Assembly (NCBI RefSeq): GCF_020907405.1
Contig: NZ_JAJJOE010000017.1
Location: 46,851-110,850, forward strand
Source of the DNA: Arthrobacter sp. zg-Y769
Lineage (GTDB): Bacteria; Actinomycetota; Actinomycetes; Actinomycetales; Micrococcaceae
DNA length: 64,000 bases
Direction: 5' to 3'
Position 1 is the first letter of the stretch. Each line of letters starts with the position of its first letter. The notes under the pieces were generated by a model that had not been told where the DNA came from, ran no database searches, and saw only the letters and a program-made list of their open reading frames with translations. Position numbers and translations under genes: made by a program. Shown here piece after piece: positions 1 through 9,530 of this stretch.

Positions 1-1
1 C

Positions 2-949
2 CGCCTGCGGCAGGACGACCGTGAAGCCCATCGCCCGCAGATGTCGCTGCGCAGCGGCAAGCCCCGCCGCCGCGGCATCCTGCTGGCAGTGCTGCTGACG
101 GTACTGCTCGCGGCAGTTGCCTTCGCCGGCTGGTTCTTCGGCGCCGGACCCGGAGCCCTTGTTTCCGTGCCGGATGTGAGCAACGTTTCCGTCGAAGAAG
201 CCGGCACGCAGCTGGGCGACGCCGGACTGAGCTACACCACCGACGAGGTCTTTGACGAAGTGGTTGCCGCCGGACTGGCTGTGGGCACCGATCCCGCCGC
301 AACCCGCGAGATCCGCCGCTTCCGGCCGGTGACGCTGCTCGTTTCCAAGGGACCGCAGCTTTTCTCCGTGCCTAACGTGGTCCAGCGGACGGTGGAAGCC
401 GCCGGCACGGATCTTCAGGAGGCGGAGCTCACGCTCGGCGCAGTCACCGAGGAATACAGCGAAAGCATTGCGGCGGGCACCATCATCAGCCAGCAGCCGC
501 TGCCCGATACGCTTCTGCGGCTGGGCGCCCCGGTGGATGTCACGGTTTCCAGGGGTCCCGCGCCGGTTGAGGTCCCCGCGGTCACCGGGCTCGGCGAGGA
601 CGCCGCCGTGAAGGCCGTTGAGGCCGCCGGACTGACGCCTGCCGTCGCCGGGGAAAAGGTGCACAGCGCTTCCGTTCCCGCCGGCTCGGTTGTCGCCCAG
701 ACGCCGGCCTCCGGCCTGCTGGAGCGGGGACAGACGGTCACGCTGACCATCTCCCTCGGTCCGCGGATGGAAGAGGTCCCGAACTACGTGGGCCAGCGTG
801 CCGATACGGCTCGGGCGGACCTGGAAAGCCGGGGGTTCACCGTGGAGGTGGAGAACCTGCTGGGCGGACTGCTGGGTTTGGTCCGGGATCAGGAGCCGGG
901 CGCCGGAACGGCCCCGGAGGGCTCCACCGTCATCCTGAAGGTGGTGTAG
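2..949 (+). CDS. PASTA-domain Ser/Thr protein kinase, C-terminal part (cut by window edge)
   Basis: The reading frame is open to the left edge, so only the end of the gene is present. Counting from the internal ATG at 41, a basic stretch is followed by one membrane helix (residues about 14-34). Four extracellular PASTA repeats follow, at about 43-102, 109-171, 173-240 and 244-302, each with the usual V-P-x-V start and S-x-G-P end. This is the sensor half of a PknB/PknL/Stk1-type kinase; PASTA domains bind peptidoglycan fragments or lipid II. The catalytic domain must lie upstream. Position next to aroG matches mycobacterial pknL-aroG, so a PknL-like kinase is the best guess. It converges on aroG with only 21 bp between. 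Confidence 0.88.
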   Translation, partial: RLRQDDREAHRPQMSLRSGKPRRRGILLAVLLTVLLAAVAFAGWFFGAGPGALVSVPDVSNVSVEEAGTQLGDAGLSYTTDEVFDEVVAAGLAVGTDPAATREIRRFRPVTLLVSKGPQLFSVPNVVQRTVEAAGTDLQEAELTLGAVTEEYSESIAAGTIISQQPLPDTLLRLGAPVDVTVSRGPAPVEVPAVTGLGEDAAVKAVEAAGLTPAVAGEKVHSASVPAGSVVAQTPASGLLERGQTVTLTISLGPRMEEVPNYVGQRADTARADLESRGFTVEVENLLGGLLGLVRDQEPGAGTAPEGSTVILKVV

Positions 950-970
950 CCGCCGGGGCTGCCCGCCTGG

Positions 971-2371
971 TCAGCTCCGGCGGGACAGGGCTCCTGCTAC
1001 CAGGAACGCCATCTCCAGGGACTGCATATGGTTCAACCGCGGGTCGCAGACGGATTCGTAGCCTTCCACGAAGGCCTCCTGGTCAACCGGATCCGCGCCG
1101 CCCAGGCACTCCGCGACGTCGTCGCCCGTCATCTCCACGTGCAGTCCCCCGGGGAAGGTGCCCAGCGAATCGTGTACTTCGAAGAAGCCCCGCACTTCGT
1201 CCATCACGTCGTCGAAGTTGCGGGTCTTGTAGCCGTTGGGGGACGTGACGGTATTCCCGTGCATGGGGTCCGTAACCCAGAGCACCTGGGCGCCCGAGGC
1301 GGTTACCTTCTCCACCAGGGAGGGAAGCACCTCGCGGATGTTGCGGGCACCCATCCGGGTAATGAAGGTCAGGCGCCCGGGTTCCCGGTTCGGGTCCAGC
1401 TTGTCAATCAGGGCAAGGGCGTCTTCCGCGCTGGTTTTCGGTCCCAGTTTCACGCCGATGGGGTTGCGCACCCGGGACAGGAAGTCCACGTGTGCGGAAT
1501 CGAGGTCCCGGGTACGTTCCCCGATCCACAGGAAGTGCCCCGAGGTGTCGTACGGCAGCCCGGTCCGGGAATCCACCCGGGTCAGGGCACGTTCGTAGTC
1601 CAGGAGCAATGCCTCGTGGCTGGCGAAAAACTCAACCCGCTTCAAGGCTTCGAAATCAGCACCGCAGGCGTCCATGAAGCGTACGGCGCGGTCAATTTCG
1701 CGGGCCAGGGATTCATAGCGGGAGTGCGCGGGATTGGAGGTGAATCCCTTGTTCCAGTGGTGCACCAGCCGAAGGTCGGCGAAGCCGCCCTGGGTGAAGG
1801 CGCGGATCAGGTTGAGCGTGGACGCCGACGTATGGTAGGCGCGGACCATCCGTGCCGGGTCGTGACGGCGGGACTCGGGCGTGAAGTCATAGCCGTTGAC
1901 CATGTCGCCGCGGTAGGCAGGCAGAGTCACACCGTTCCGGGTTTCATCGTTGGACGAGCGCGGCTTGGCAAACTGGCCGGCCATCCGGCCCATTTTGATC
2001 ACCGGGACAGACGCACCGTACGTCAGGACCACTGCCATCTGCAGCAGCGTCCGGACCCGGGCACTGATCTTGTCCGCGGAGGCCGCTTCGAAGGTCTCGG
2101 CGCAGTCGCCGCCCTGCAGGAGGACGGCACGGCCCTGCGCGGCCTCGGCCAAGCGGGTCCGGAGCACATCCACTTCACCCGCGAAAACCAGCGGCGGCAC
2201 CATCGAGAGTTCGGCAATGGCCGCGTCGTATCCGGGATCGTCCCGCCAGGACGGCTGCTGGGAGATCGGCAGGGAACGCCAGTTGTCCAGCTCGGGGTGG
2301 CTCGCGGAAGTCGCCGCCGCTCCGGAGAGGGTGGTGGGAATGGACTCGCGGTGTACGGGAGTGTCAGTCAC
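971..2371 (-). CDS. aroG: 3-deoxy-7-phosphoheptulonate synthase, class II
   Basis: This enzyme condenses phosphoenolpyruvate with erythrose 4-phosphate, the first step of the shikimate pathway. The 466 residues match the plant/mycobacterial class II type. The metal-binding cysteine motif GGDCAETF is near residue 87, followed by RMAGQFAKPRS, KLGPKTSAEDA, TRMGARNIREVLP and the C-terminal GGLHVEMTGDDVAEC. Translation starts at a GTG with no strong ribosome-binding site. In mycobacteria this enzyme is allosterically inhibited and partners with chorismate mutase; no mutase gene is seen in this window. Confidence 0.96.
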   Translation of the reverse strand: MTDTPVHRESIPTTLSGAAATSASHPELDNWRSLPISQQPSWRDDPGYDAAIAELSMVPPLVFAGEVDVLRTRLAEAAQGRAVLLQGGDCAETFEAASADKISARVRTLLQMAVVLTYGASVPVIKMGRMAGQFAKPRSSNDETRNGVTLPAYRGDMVNGYDFTPESRRHDPARMVRAYHTSASTLNLIRAFTQGGFADLRLVHHWNKGFTSNPAHSRYESLAREIDRAVRFMDACGADFEALKRVEFFASHEALLLDYERALTRVDSRTGLPYDTSGHFLWIGERTRDLDSAHVDFLSRVRNPIGVKLGPKTSAEDALALIDKLDPNREPGRLTFITRMGARNIREVLPSLVEKVTASGAQVLWVTDPMHGNTVTSPNGYKTRNFDDVMDEVRGFFEVHDSLGTFPGGLHVEMTGDDVAECLGGADPVDQEAFVEGYESVCDPRLNHMQSLEMAFLVAGALSRRS

Positions 2372-2466
2372 GGTTTAAGCGTACTTGGTGCCCTCGGGGA
2401 GCAGGCAATGCCGTCATAATCGGGTCCCGGGCACCCAACACTGGCCCGGCTGCGCGGCCCTGGGAC

Positions 2467-3492
2467 CTAGGCCGTGTGGGAACGCGGGTCTTCGTCGCGG
2501 TCATTGGAGGCTGCCGGACGGCTGCCGTTGTCCTTGGCGTTGCCGGCCGCGCGTGCTCCGTTGGTCCCGGGCATCCGGAACTTCCGACGGCGCCTGGTTC
2601 CGGCGTCGGGCTCCGCGCCGGGAGCGTCAGCCGCTGCCGGTTTCGGTGCTGTTCCCGCGCCCTTTGCCGCCGCCGAACCGATGACGGTAACGGTGCCGGG
2701 CAGCTTGCCGCCTGCTTCGGAGGGCGGTGCCGCGCCCTCCCGCGGCACCGCTCCTGAGTCGGCGGAAAGCCGCACGGCCGCGCCGCGGGCCTGTGCTGCC
2801 TTTACGCCTTTGCCTGCTGCCAGCTTCTCCTTGACTGTGCTGGCGTACACGTCCACATATTCCTGGCCGGAAAGCCGCATGAGTTCATACATGATCTCGT
2901 CGGTGACGGACCGCTGGATGAACCGGTCATTTTCCAGCCCGGCGTACCGCGAGAAATCCAGCGGTTCACCTACGATGATGCCGATCCGGCGGATATTGGG
3001 GATCCGCCGGCCGATCGGCTGGACTTTGTCTGTTCCGATCATCGCCACGGGAATGACCGGAACACCGGTCGAAAGCACCAGCTTGGCCACGCCGGTCTTG
3101 CCGCGGTACAGGCGGCCGTCCGGGCTGCGCGTGCCTTCGGGGTAAATGCCCAGCAGCCCGCCGTTCTCCAGGACGTCAACGCCGGCCTTGAGCGAGCTGG
3201 CGGACGCTGCCCCGCCGGAACGGTCCATGGGCAGCTGGTTGGCGAGGCGGAAGAAGGTCGCCGTTAGCTTGCCTTTGATGCCTTTGCCGTTGAAGTAATC
3301 ACTCTTCGCGAGGAAGCTCACCGGCCGGGGCACGGCCAGCGGAAGGAAGATCGAATCGGAGAACGACAGGTGATTGCTCACCAGGACGGCAGGTCCGGAG
3401 TCGGGGATGTTGTCCATTCCCTTGACCCAAGGCCTGAAGAGAAGATTTACCACCGGCCCGATGAATATCGTCTTCATCACCCAATAGAACAC
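2467..3492 (-). CDS. 1-acyl-sn-glycerol-3-phosphate acyltransferase (PlsC family)
   Basis: This enzyme transfers an acyl chain to lysophosphatidic acid in phospholipid synthesis at the membrane. The acyltransferase signature H-x4-D is seen in NHLSFSD, and the substrate-binding motif in YPEGTRSPDGRLYRGKTG. The GTG at 3492 sits about 10 nt after AGGAG and is preferred over the longer TTG start at 3522. The catalytic domain ends near residue 230. About 110 residues follow that are rich in Ala, Gly and Pro and end in a basic RRRRKFR patch; this low-complexity tail is not part of the catalytic family. It is divergently transcribed from the hydrolase gene. Acyl specificity cannot be read from sequence. 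Confidence 0.88.
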   Translation of the reverse strand: MFYWVMKTIFIGPVVNLLFRPWVKGMDNIPDSGPAVLVSNHLSFSDSIFLPLAVPRPVSFLAKSDYFNGKGIKGKLTATFFRLANQLPMDRSGGAASASSLKAGVDVLENGGLLGIYPEGTRSPDGRLYRGKTGVAKLVLSTGVPVIPVAMIGTDKVQPIGRRIPNIRRIGIIVGEPLDFSRYAGLENDRFIQRSVTDEIMYELMRLSGQEYVDVYASTVKEKLAAGKGVKAAQARGAAVRLSADSGAVPREGAAPPSEAGGKLPGTVTVIGSAAAKGAGTAPKPAAADAPGAEPDAGTRRRRKFRMPGTNGARAAGNAKDNGSRPAASNDRDEDPRSHTA

Positions 3493-3661
3493 GCGGCTTG
3501 ATCTCCTGTTCGGACAAGACAATAACTAGGGACCCGTTTGGTTCCCCAGACTCTACTGTATGCGCGCTTTTCCCCGCTGGTGAATTTGGCGCGTACTGTG
3601 CCTGCCGATAGTTTCCTCCGTGCGGGGTCCAAAAAGCGGCCTCTAATGCAACCATAGACAT

Positions 3662-4426
3662 ATGACTTCCCTTCCCGGCGCCGATGCCTTCTTCTCAGAG
3701 GGGCACGGTCCCAACGCGGGCGTAGGCGTGCTTCTCAGCCACGGCTTCACCGGATCTCCTGTGAGCCTTGCGGCCTGGGCCCGCCATCTTGCCGACCGTG
3801 GTTACGCCGTGAGCCTGCCGCTGCTGCCGGGCCACGGGACGAGCTGGCAGGAATTGGCACGGACGCCGTGGCAGCGCTGGTACGAGGAATATGAGGGCGC
3901 CTACTTAGGCCTGAGGGAACGGACGGAATGCGTTGTTGCAGGGGGTCTGTCCATGGGCGGGGCGTTGGCGCTGCGCCTCGCGGCGAGACAGCCGGTGGCC
4001 GGCGTCGCCGTCGTTAATCCCGGCCTGACGTTCGCCGACCCCCGTGCCCGCTATTCCGTTGTGCTGAAGTACTTCCTGAAATCGGTTCCCGCCATCGGCA
4101 ATGACATCCGGCTCGAAGGCCAGGACGAGGGCGCCTACCCCCGGACCCCGGTGGGCGCCGTGCAGCAGCTCGGCAGGCTCTTCCGGGATACTGCCGCTTC
4201 CCTGCCCGCTGTTACCGCCCCCGTGCTGGCGTTCCGTTCCCAGGTGGACGCAGTGGTGCCGGAATCAAGCATGGAAGTACTCCGCCGCCGGCTCGTCAAC
4301 GCAGACCTTGAGGTGGTAGCGCTCGAAAACAGCTACCACGTGGCCACCATGGACCACGATGCACCGCTGATCTTTGACCGCTCACATGAGTTCATCCAGC
4401 GCGTGAGCGCCGAGGTGCGGGCATGA
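3662..4426 (+). CDS. Alpha/beta hydrolase, carboxylesterase or monoacylglycerol lipase type
   Basis: A compact serine hydrolase of 254 residues resembling Est30-type carboxylesterases. The oxyanion motif SHGFTGSP is near residue 26. The nucleophile elbow GLSMGG places the serine at 97. The likely acid is D196 in SQVDAVVP and the histidine H226 in NSYHVATMDHD, so the triad is complete. There is no signal peptide. It is translationally coupled by an ATGA overlap to the membrane protein downstream. With plsC divergently next door a role in lipid turnover is reasonable, but the substrate is unknown. Confidence 0.88.
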   Translation: MTSLPGADAFFSEGHGPNAGVGVLLSHGFTGSPVSLAAWARHLADRGYAVSLPLLPGHGTSWQELARTPWQRWYEEYEGAYLGLRERTECVVAGGLSMGGALALRLAARQPVAGVAVVNPGLTFADPRARYSVVLKYFLKSVPAIGNDIRLEGQDEGAYPRTPVGAVQQLGRLFRDTAASLPAVTAPVLAFRSQVDAVVPESSMEVLRRRLVNADLEVVALENSYHVATMDHDAPLIFDRSHEFIQRVSAEVRA

Positions 4427-4968
4427 GCGAACGCGAGCCGGAACATAACGAGTCCACCGACGAGGAAGTCTGGCTTGACCTGGTTGCCCGGCTGGAGCAC
4501 ATGGATGCCAGCGAACCGGTTCGTCCGGAGGCGGACCCTCCCGGCGGCGTCCCGGACAGCTCAGCGCCGGATGCATCAGGAGATGCACCCGGAACCGGGG
4601 AAGCAGGAGAAGCAGGACCGTCCTCCGATCGGGCGGCACCGACGCCGGCCGAACGGACCCGGGCGATCTTCGAAAACCAGCCGCTGGCGGGAGCAGGGCC
4701 CCGGGACTATGCCACCGGGGAAGAGGACGACGGCGGGTTCGTGCCGCCCGAACCGCCGCCGCTCGGCACGGGGGAACCGTTGGTGGTGCTCAGTTGGCTG
4801 GGTACGCTTGCCGGACCGCTGCTGCTCCTGGTGTTCGCCATGTTCTGGCGCAGCGCTCCGCTGGCCGTCGTTTTGGGAACCATCACCGTCTTTGCCGCCT
4901 CCGCTGCCTATCTGCTTTTCCGGCTACCGCAGCACCGCGATGAGGGCGACGACGGCGCGGCCGTCTAG
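4423..4968 (+). CDS. Small membrane protein with acidic cytoplasmic N-terminus, unknown function
   Basis: I do not recognise a named family. The first 120 or so residues are acidic and rich in Pro, Gly and Glu, and probably disordered. Two hydrophobic helices lie near the C-terminus (about residues 122-142 and 146-166), giving a hairpin in the membrane followed by a short charged tail. The start codon overlaps the hydrolase stop by 4 nt, so both are probably made from one transcript. Similar short proteins with a disordered N-terminus and two helices are common next to such hydrolases in Arthrobacter relatives. Confidence 0.75.
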   Translation: MSEREPEHNESTDEEVWLDLVARLEHMDASEPVRPEADPPGGVPDSSAPDASGDAPGTGEAGEAGPSSDRAAPTPAERTRAIFENQPLAGAGPRDYATGEEDDGGFVPPEPPPLGTGEPLVVLSWLGTLAGPLLLLVFAMFWRSAPLAVVLGTITVFAASAAYLLFRLPQHRDEGDDGAAV

Positions 4969-4999
4969 GTTCCGTTCCCTTCCCCGCGGGCGCCGGGGC

Positions 5000-6076
5000 T
5001 CAGCGGCGTGCCGCGATCCTCGACAAGTCCGCGGCCCCGATCATTCCAGCCGCCGGACCCAGTGCCGCGCGCTCCATTCCGGCCGCGGGGCGGAAGCCCC
5101 GTCCGGTGAGGTTACGGGCAAAGGACCGCCGCGCCGGTAAGAGCAGCAGGTCACCGGCATCGCTCAGTCCGCCGCCGATAACGAACATTCCCGGGTCCAG
5201 GGCGGCGGCCAGGTTCGCCAGCCCAAGCCCCAGCCACTGCCCGACTTCGTCAAGCAGTTCGATGGAGGCCGGATCGCCGTCGAGGGCCAGACGGGTAACC
5301 ACGGCGCCGGTCACCTGATCCGCATTGCCGTTCGCTGCCCGGAGCAGTTCCTGGGCCACCGGCGAATTGGCTGCGGCCAGCTCCCGTGCCTCCCGGCCCA
5401 GGGCGTTCCCCGAGGCGTACTGTTCCCAGCAGCCGCGGTTGCCGCATTCGCAGCGGTGCCCGCCGGGCATGATGATCTGGTGCCCGAACTCCCCCGCCAC
5501 GCCGTACCGGCCGCGCTCAAGGCGGCCGTCGAGCACCATCGCTCCGCCGATTCCGGTTCCGAGGGTTACGCAGACCATCCTGCTCTCCCCCGCGCCGGCT
5601 CCAAACCGGTATTCGGCCCAGGCCGCGCCGTCGGCGTCGTTGACCAGGAAGACACGCCGGCGCAGCAGCCGCTCCAGGTTTTCGCGGAGGGGTTCGTTGC
5701 GCCAGGCCAGATGCGGGCTGAACAGCACGGTGCTGCCGGCGAGGTCCATCCATCCTGCCGCCCCGATTCCGACGGACCAGACATGGTGTTCCTCCGAAAG
5801 TTCCCGCACCAGGTCCACAATGACGGCTTCGACCTCCCGCGGATCCTGCCCCGGCGTCGAACGGCGTGCCTGCTTCAGCACGCGTCCGTCGCCGTCCACC
5901 AGTCCCGCCGCCACTTTTGTCCCGCCGATATCGATACCGATGGCCAGGCCGCGGCGACGCATCCGGTTCGGCAGCCTCATGGGCCTGCGGGTCCGGAACG
6001 GCTCGGTGGCGGCAAGCCGGCGCTGGACCGGGGTGGAAAGGGGGCGGGGAACGGGTGCTGGGGTTACTGGACGCAT
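5000..6076 (-). CDS. glk: ROK-family glucokinase
   Basis: It phosphorylates glucose, or another sugar, in the cytoplasm using ATP. The phosphate-binding DIGGTK motif is near residue 49. A second ATP motif is LGTGIGGAMVLDG, and the ROK zinc site CECGNRGCWE is clear. The annotated start adds about 40 basic residues before the ROK fold; ATG codons at residues 33 and 39 are possible alternatives. There is no helix-turn-helix domain, so this is a kinase and not a ROK repressor. Substrate specificity (glucose, N-acetylglucosamine or other) is inferred from the family only. Confidence 0.88.
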   Translation of the reverse strand: MRPVTPAPVPRPLSTPVQRRLAATEPFRTRRPMRLPNRMRRRGLAIGIDIGGTKVAAGLVDGDGRVLKQARRSTPGQDPREVEAVIVDLVRELSEEHHVWSVGIGAAGWMDLAGSTVLFSPHLAWRNEPLRENLERLLRRRVFLVNDADGAAWAEYRFGAGAGESRMVCVTLGTGIGGAMVLDGRLERGRYGVAGEFGHQIIMPGGHRCECGNRGCWEQYASGNALGREARELAAANSPVAQELLRAANGNADQVTGAVVTRLALDGDPASIELLDEVGQWLGLGLANLAAALDPGMFVIGGGLSDAGDLLLLPARRSFARNLTGRGFRPAAGMERAALGPAAGMIGAADLSRIAARR

Positions 6077-6216
6077 CAGAAACCTATTCTAGGGAAACGG
6101 CAAGAGCAGCGACGCGTTCGTTATCTATCCGCAAGGTTACCCGCGGGTACAGAAATGTGATCTACGTTATAGGCTGAACAGTGCCTACGGGCCTACCGGA
6201 TATCAAAGGAGCTATC

Positions 6217-8025
6217 GTGCGAGAATTCAGCGTTCCCGTCCTAGCGGAGTCCCCGCCGCAGACGAACATCACCAATATGCTGCTCGACCAGGCAGCCAAG
6301 CCCAGCAACCCTGCTCTCTTTGCCATCCGGAACGGCCAGGGTGAATGGGAACGGATCAAAGCCACGGAGTTCACCAAGGACGTCCGCGCACTGGCGAAGG
6401 GCTTCATGGCCAGCGGTGTCAAGGCAGGCGACCGCGTAGCCATCATGTCCCGGACCCGGTACGAATGGACGCTCGTGGACTTTGCACTCTGGTTCGCCGG
6501 CGCCGTACCCGTCCCCGTCTATGAGACTTCCTCCCCTTCCCAGGTCGCCTGGATCCTCAGCGATTCCGGTGCTGTCGGCATTGTGGTGGAGGCAGCCCGG
6601 CATGAAAACATTGTCCGCACCGCCGCAGCAGATGAAGACCTCTCCATGGTCGCCAATGTCTGGCAGATCGAAGGCGGAGGCCTGGACCAACTACGCACCG
6701 CGGGCGCCCCGGTCAGTGATGAAGATCTCGAGAAACGCCGCACTTCAGCCGTGATGGCGGACCTGGCGACCATCATTTACACCTCCGGAACCACCGGCAA
6801 GCCCAAGGGCTGCGAACTGACGCACGCCAACTTCGTCGATGTGTCCCGCAACTCCGAACTGGCCGAGCCCGAGGTGGCCCGCGAAGGCTCGCAGACGATC
6901 ATGTTCCTGCCCCTGGCCCATGTCCTGGCCCGCTTCATCTCCGTGCTGTGCGTGGCGACCGGTGCCACGGTGGCGCACACCCCCGATGTCAAGAACCTCC
7001 TCCCGGACCTGCAGAGCTTCAAGCCCACCTTCATCCTGGTGGTTCCGCGTGTGTTGGAGAAGGTCTTCAATGCTTCCATGCTGAAAGCCGAAGACGGCGG
7101 CAAGGGCAAGATCTTCTCCGCCGGCGTCGCTACGGCAGTTGCCTGGTCGAAGGCCAAGCAGGAGGGCAAGGTACCGCTGTCCCTGACCCTGAAGCATGCC
7201 CTCTTCGACCGCCTGCTGTACGGAAAGATCCGTGAAGCCATGGGCGGCAACGTGGACTACGCCGTCTCCGGCGGCGCTCCCCTCGGGGAGCGGCTGGGAC
7301 ATTTCTTCCACGGCATCGGGCTGCTGGTGCTCGAAGGCTACGGCCTGACTGAGACCACCGCCCCGCTGACCACCAACACTCCGCAGCTGGTCAAGCTCGG
7401 CACTGTGGGAGCGCCCCTGCCGGGGAACAGCGTGAAGATCGCCGACGACGGCGAGATCCTGGCCAAGGGCATCAGCGTGATGAAGGGCTACTACAACCGC
7501 CCCGATCTCAAGGACGAAACGTTCACCGACGGCTGGTTCCATACCGGCGACATCGGTGAACTGGACGCCGACGGTTTCCTGAAGATCACCGGCCGCAAGA
7601 AGGAAATCATCATCACGGCCGGCGGAAAGAACGTTGTTCCCTCGCAGCTGGAGGACTCCATCCGTGCCGATTCCATCGTTTCCCAGTGCGTGGTGGTCGG
7701 AGATGCCAAGCCGTTCATCTCGGCACTGATCACCCTGGATGAAGAAGCACTGCCGGGTTGGCTGGGCCGGCACAAGCTGCCTGCCACCATGACGGTAACC
7801 GAAGTTGCCAAGACCGACGAGCTGCAGCAGGAGCTTCAGGCCCTGGTGGACCGCGCCAACAAAAAGGTTTCCTCCGCAGAGGCGATCAAGAAGTTCCGCG
7901 TAGTCCCGACCGACTTCACCGAGACCAGCGGACACCTGACACCCTCCATGAAAATCAAGCGCGCCCAGGTGCTGCGGGACTTCTCGGACGTCATTGACGA
8001 CATCTACAGCGGGCAGCACGTCTGA
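6217..8025 (+). CDS. Long-chain fatty-acid--CoA ligase (AMP-forming, FadD15-like)
   Basis: It activates fatty acids to acyl-CoA through an acyl-adenylate. Motifs seen are the P-loop IIYTSGTTGKPKG, GYGLTETTAP, the hinge region FHTGDIGELDADGFLKI and the catalytic-lysine region GRKKEIIITAGGKN. The GTG at 6217 follows AAAGGAG by 5 nt and is chosen over an upstream in-frame GTG at 6181, giving 602 residues. The size and motifs fit the bacterial class close to mycobacterial FadD15. It is monocistronic, convergent with the mycothione reductase gene, and ends 33 bp from it. Confidence 0.92.
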   Translation: MREFSVPVLAESPPQTNITNMLLDQAAKPSNPALFAIRNGQGEWERIKATEFTKDVRALAKGFMASGVKAGDRVAIMSRTRYEWTLVDFALWFAGAVPVPVYETSSPSQVAWILSDSGAVGIVVEAARHENIVRTAAADEDLSMVANVWQIEGGGLDQLRTAGAPVSDEDLEKRRTSAVMADLATIIYTSGTTGKPKGCELTHANFVDVSRNSELAEPEVAREGSQTIMFLPLAHVLARFISVLCVATGATVAHTPDVKNLLPDLQSFKPTFILVVPRVLEKVFNASMLKAEDGGKGKIFSAGVATAVAWSKAKQEGKVPLSLTLKHALFDRLLYGKIREAMGGNVDYAVSGGAPLGERLGHFFHGIGLLVLEGYGLTETTAPLTTNTPQLVKLGTVGAPLPGNSVKIADDGEILAKGISVMKGYYNRPDLKDETFTDGWFHTGDIGELDADGFLKITGRKKEIIITAGGKNVVPSQLEDSIRADSIVSQCVVVGDAKPFISALITLDEEALPGWLGRHKLPATMTVTEVAKTDELQQELQALVDRANKKVSSAEAIKKFRVVPTDFTETSGHLTPSMKIKRAQVLRDFSDVIDDIYSGQHV

Positions 8026-8058
8026 TTCCCCGCACCTGCCGGGTCGGAGCTGCCTCGC

Positions 8059-9486
8059 CTAGAGGCGGTTCCGGCCCGGCTTTTCCTTTGTCTTCAGTGA
8101 GAGCAGCGCGTTTTCAACCACCTCTGTCAGTGCCGGGTGGATCCAGTACTGGCCCCGGGCCATGGTGGCGGCGTCCAACCCGAATTCCATCGCCTGTACC
8201 AGGGGCTGGATCAGCATGGACGCCTCATGGCCCATGATGTGGGCGCCGAGCAGCCGGCCGCTTTCCTTCTCCGCCAGCAGTTTTACGAACCCGGTGGAAT
8301 CCTCCATTGCCCAGCCGTAGGCCGTCGAACCGTACTCCTGCACTGCCAGGGCGAGTTCGACGCCGCGGGCTTCCGTATCCGCGACCGCCTCGTCCTCGGT
8401 CATCCCGACGCTGGCAATCTGCGGGCTGCTGAAGACGGCTGCGGGCACGAAGCGGTGGTCCATGGCGCGAAGGTCCCCGGGATGCACCAGGTTATGCGCC
8501 ACGACCCGGGCCTCGTGATTGGCCACATGCTTGAGCTGGTAGGGGCTGCTGATGTCGCCCAGCGCCCAGATTCCCTGTGCCGGCACGCCGGAGGCAAGGA
8601 CCCTGCCGAAAGCGTCTACGGCCAGGCGTCCGTCCGGGGTCAGGTCCAGGCCTGCCGCTGCGACGTCCAGACGGTCGGTGTTGGGCGTTCGGCCGGTTGC
8701 GACGAGCACGAGGTCCACGTCCAGCGCCGACTCTCCTGCCGGTCCGGAGAGCACGGCATGGACCGAGCCGTCGGCGTTTTCCATCAGTGAATCCACGGTG
8801 GTGTCCAGCTGCAGGTTCCACTGCTTGGAGGCTTCGGCGGTAAAGCGCTCGGACAGGGTTTCGTCCAGGGACCGAAGCAACGCTCCCGAGCGCACGGCCA
8901 GGGTGACATCGGAACCGAAAGCGGAGAAGACAAACCCGAACTCCGCAGCAATGTACCCGCCCCCGATGATCAGCACCCTTGCCGGCAGCTCATCGATGCG
9001 CATCACCGTGTCGGAGGTGTGGACCTGGGGAAGGTCGATTCCCGGAATATCCGGCAGGACCGGACGGGATCCGGCGGCGACGACGATCTCGTCGGCCGTG
9101 ATCTTCTTACCCAACGCCGTCACCAGCGAATGCGGCGAGTCGAAGCGCGCGTATTCGCTGAACAGCGTGACGTTCTCCAGTTCCTCGTCCCGGTAGCGGC
9201 GCCCGCCTTCGGAAATGGCGTCGATGCGCGTGAAGATCCGGTCCCGGATATCGCGCCACCGGACCCCCGCGGACACCGTGTCCACACCCAGCCGTACGCC
9301 GTCCACCGCGGCGGCAGCGAGCTGGGCGGGGTAGACGAACATCTTGGTAGGGATGCACCCGACGTTCAGGCACGTTCCCCCGAACGTGCCGCCGTCGATG
9401 ATCGCTACCTTTTTGCCGTCCCAGTCCGGGGTGATGAGCGAGTTGCCGGAGCCGGAACCAATGATGGCCAGATCGAAGTGAGTCAC
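8059..9486 (-). CDS. mtr: Mycothione reductase
   Basis: An FAD- and NADPH-dependent disulfide reductase that recycles mycothione to mycothiol, the main thiol of actinobacteria. The FAD-binding IGSGSGN is near residue 9, and the redox pair C39/C44 lies in GGTCLNVGCIPTKM. The NADPH-binding GGGYIAAEFG is near residue 173, and the catalytic histidine is in the C-terminal HPALTEVVENALL. The GTFGGTCLNVGCIPTKMFVY region is more typical of mycothione reductase than of glutathione or lipoamide dehydrogenases. It has its own transcription unit and is followed by a GC-rich imperfect hairpin shared with the facing acyl-CoA ligase gene. Confidence 0.93.
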   Translation of the reverse strand: MTHFDLAIIGSGSGNSLITPDWDGKKVAIIDGGTFGGTCLNVGCIPTKMFVYPAQLAAAAVDGVRLGVDTVSAGVRWRDIRDRIFTRIDAISEGGRRYRDEELENVTLFSEYARFDSPHSLVTALGKKITADEIVVAAGSRPVLPDIPGIDLPQVHTSDTVMRIDELPARVLIIGGGYIAAEFGFVFSAFGSDVTLAVRSGALLRSLDETLSERFTAEASKQWNLQLDTTVDSLMENADGSVHAVLSGPAGESALDVDLVLVATGRTPNTDRLDVAAAGLDLTPDGRLAVDAFGRVLASGVPAQGIWALGDISSPYQLKHVANHEARVVAHNLVHPGDLRAMDHRFVPAAVFSSPQIASVGMTEDEAVADTEARGVELALAVQEYGSTAYGWAMEDSTGFVKLLAEKESGRLLGAHIMGHEASMLIQPLVQAMEFGLDAATMARGQYWIHPALTEVVENALLSLKTKEKPGRNRL

Positions 9487-9530
9487 CTCTTCAGTCTATG
9501 CAGTCATCTTCCGCACCCATCTTCCGGGTC

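Noticed and set aside
1028..2419. Open frame of 463 codons opposite aroG
   Set aside because: Mirror of a well-supported enzyme gene with no own ribosome-binding site or motif.
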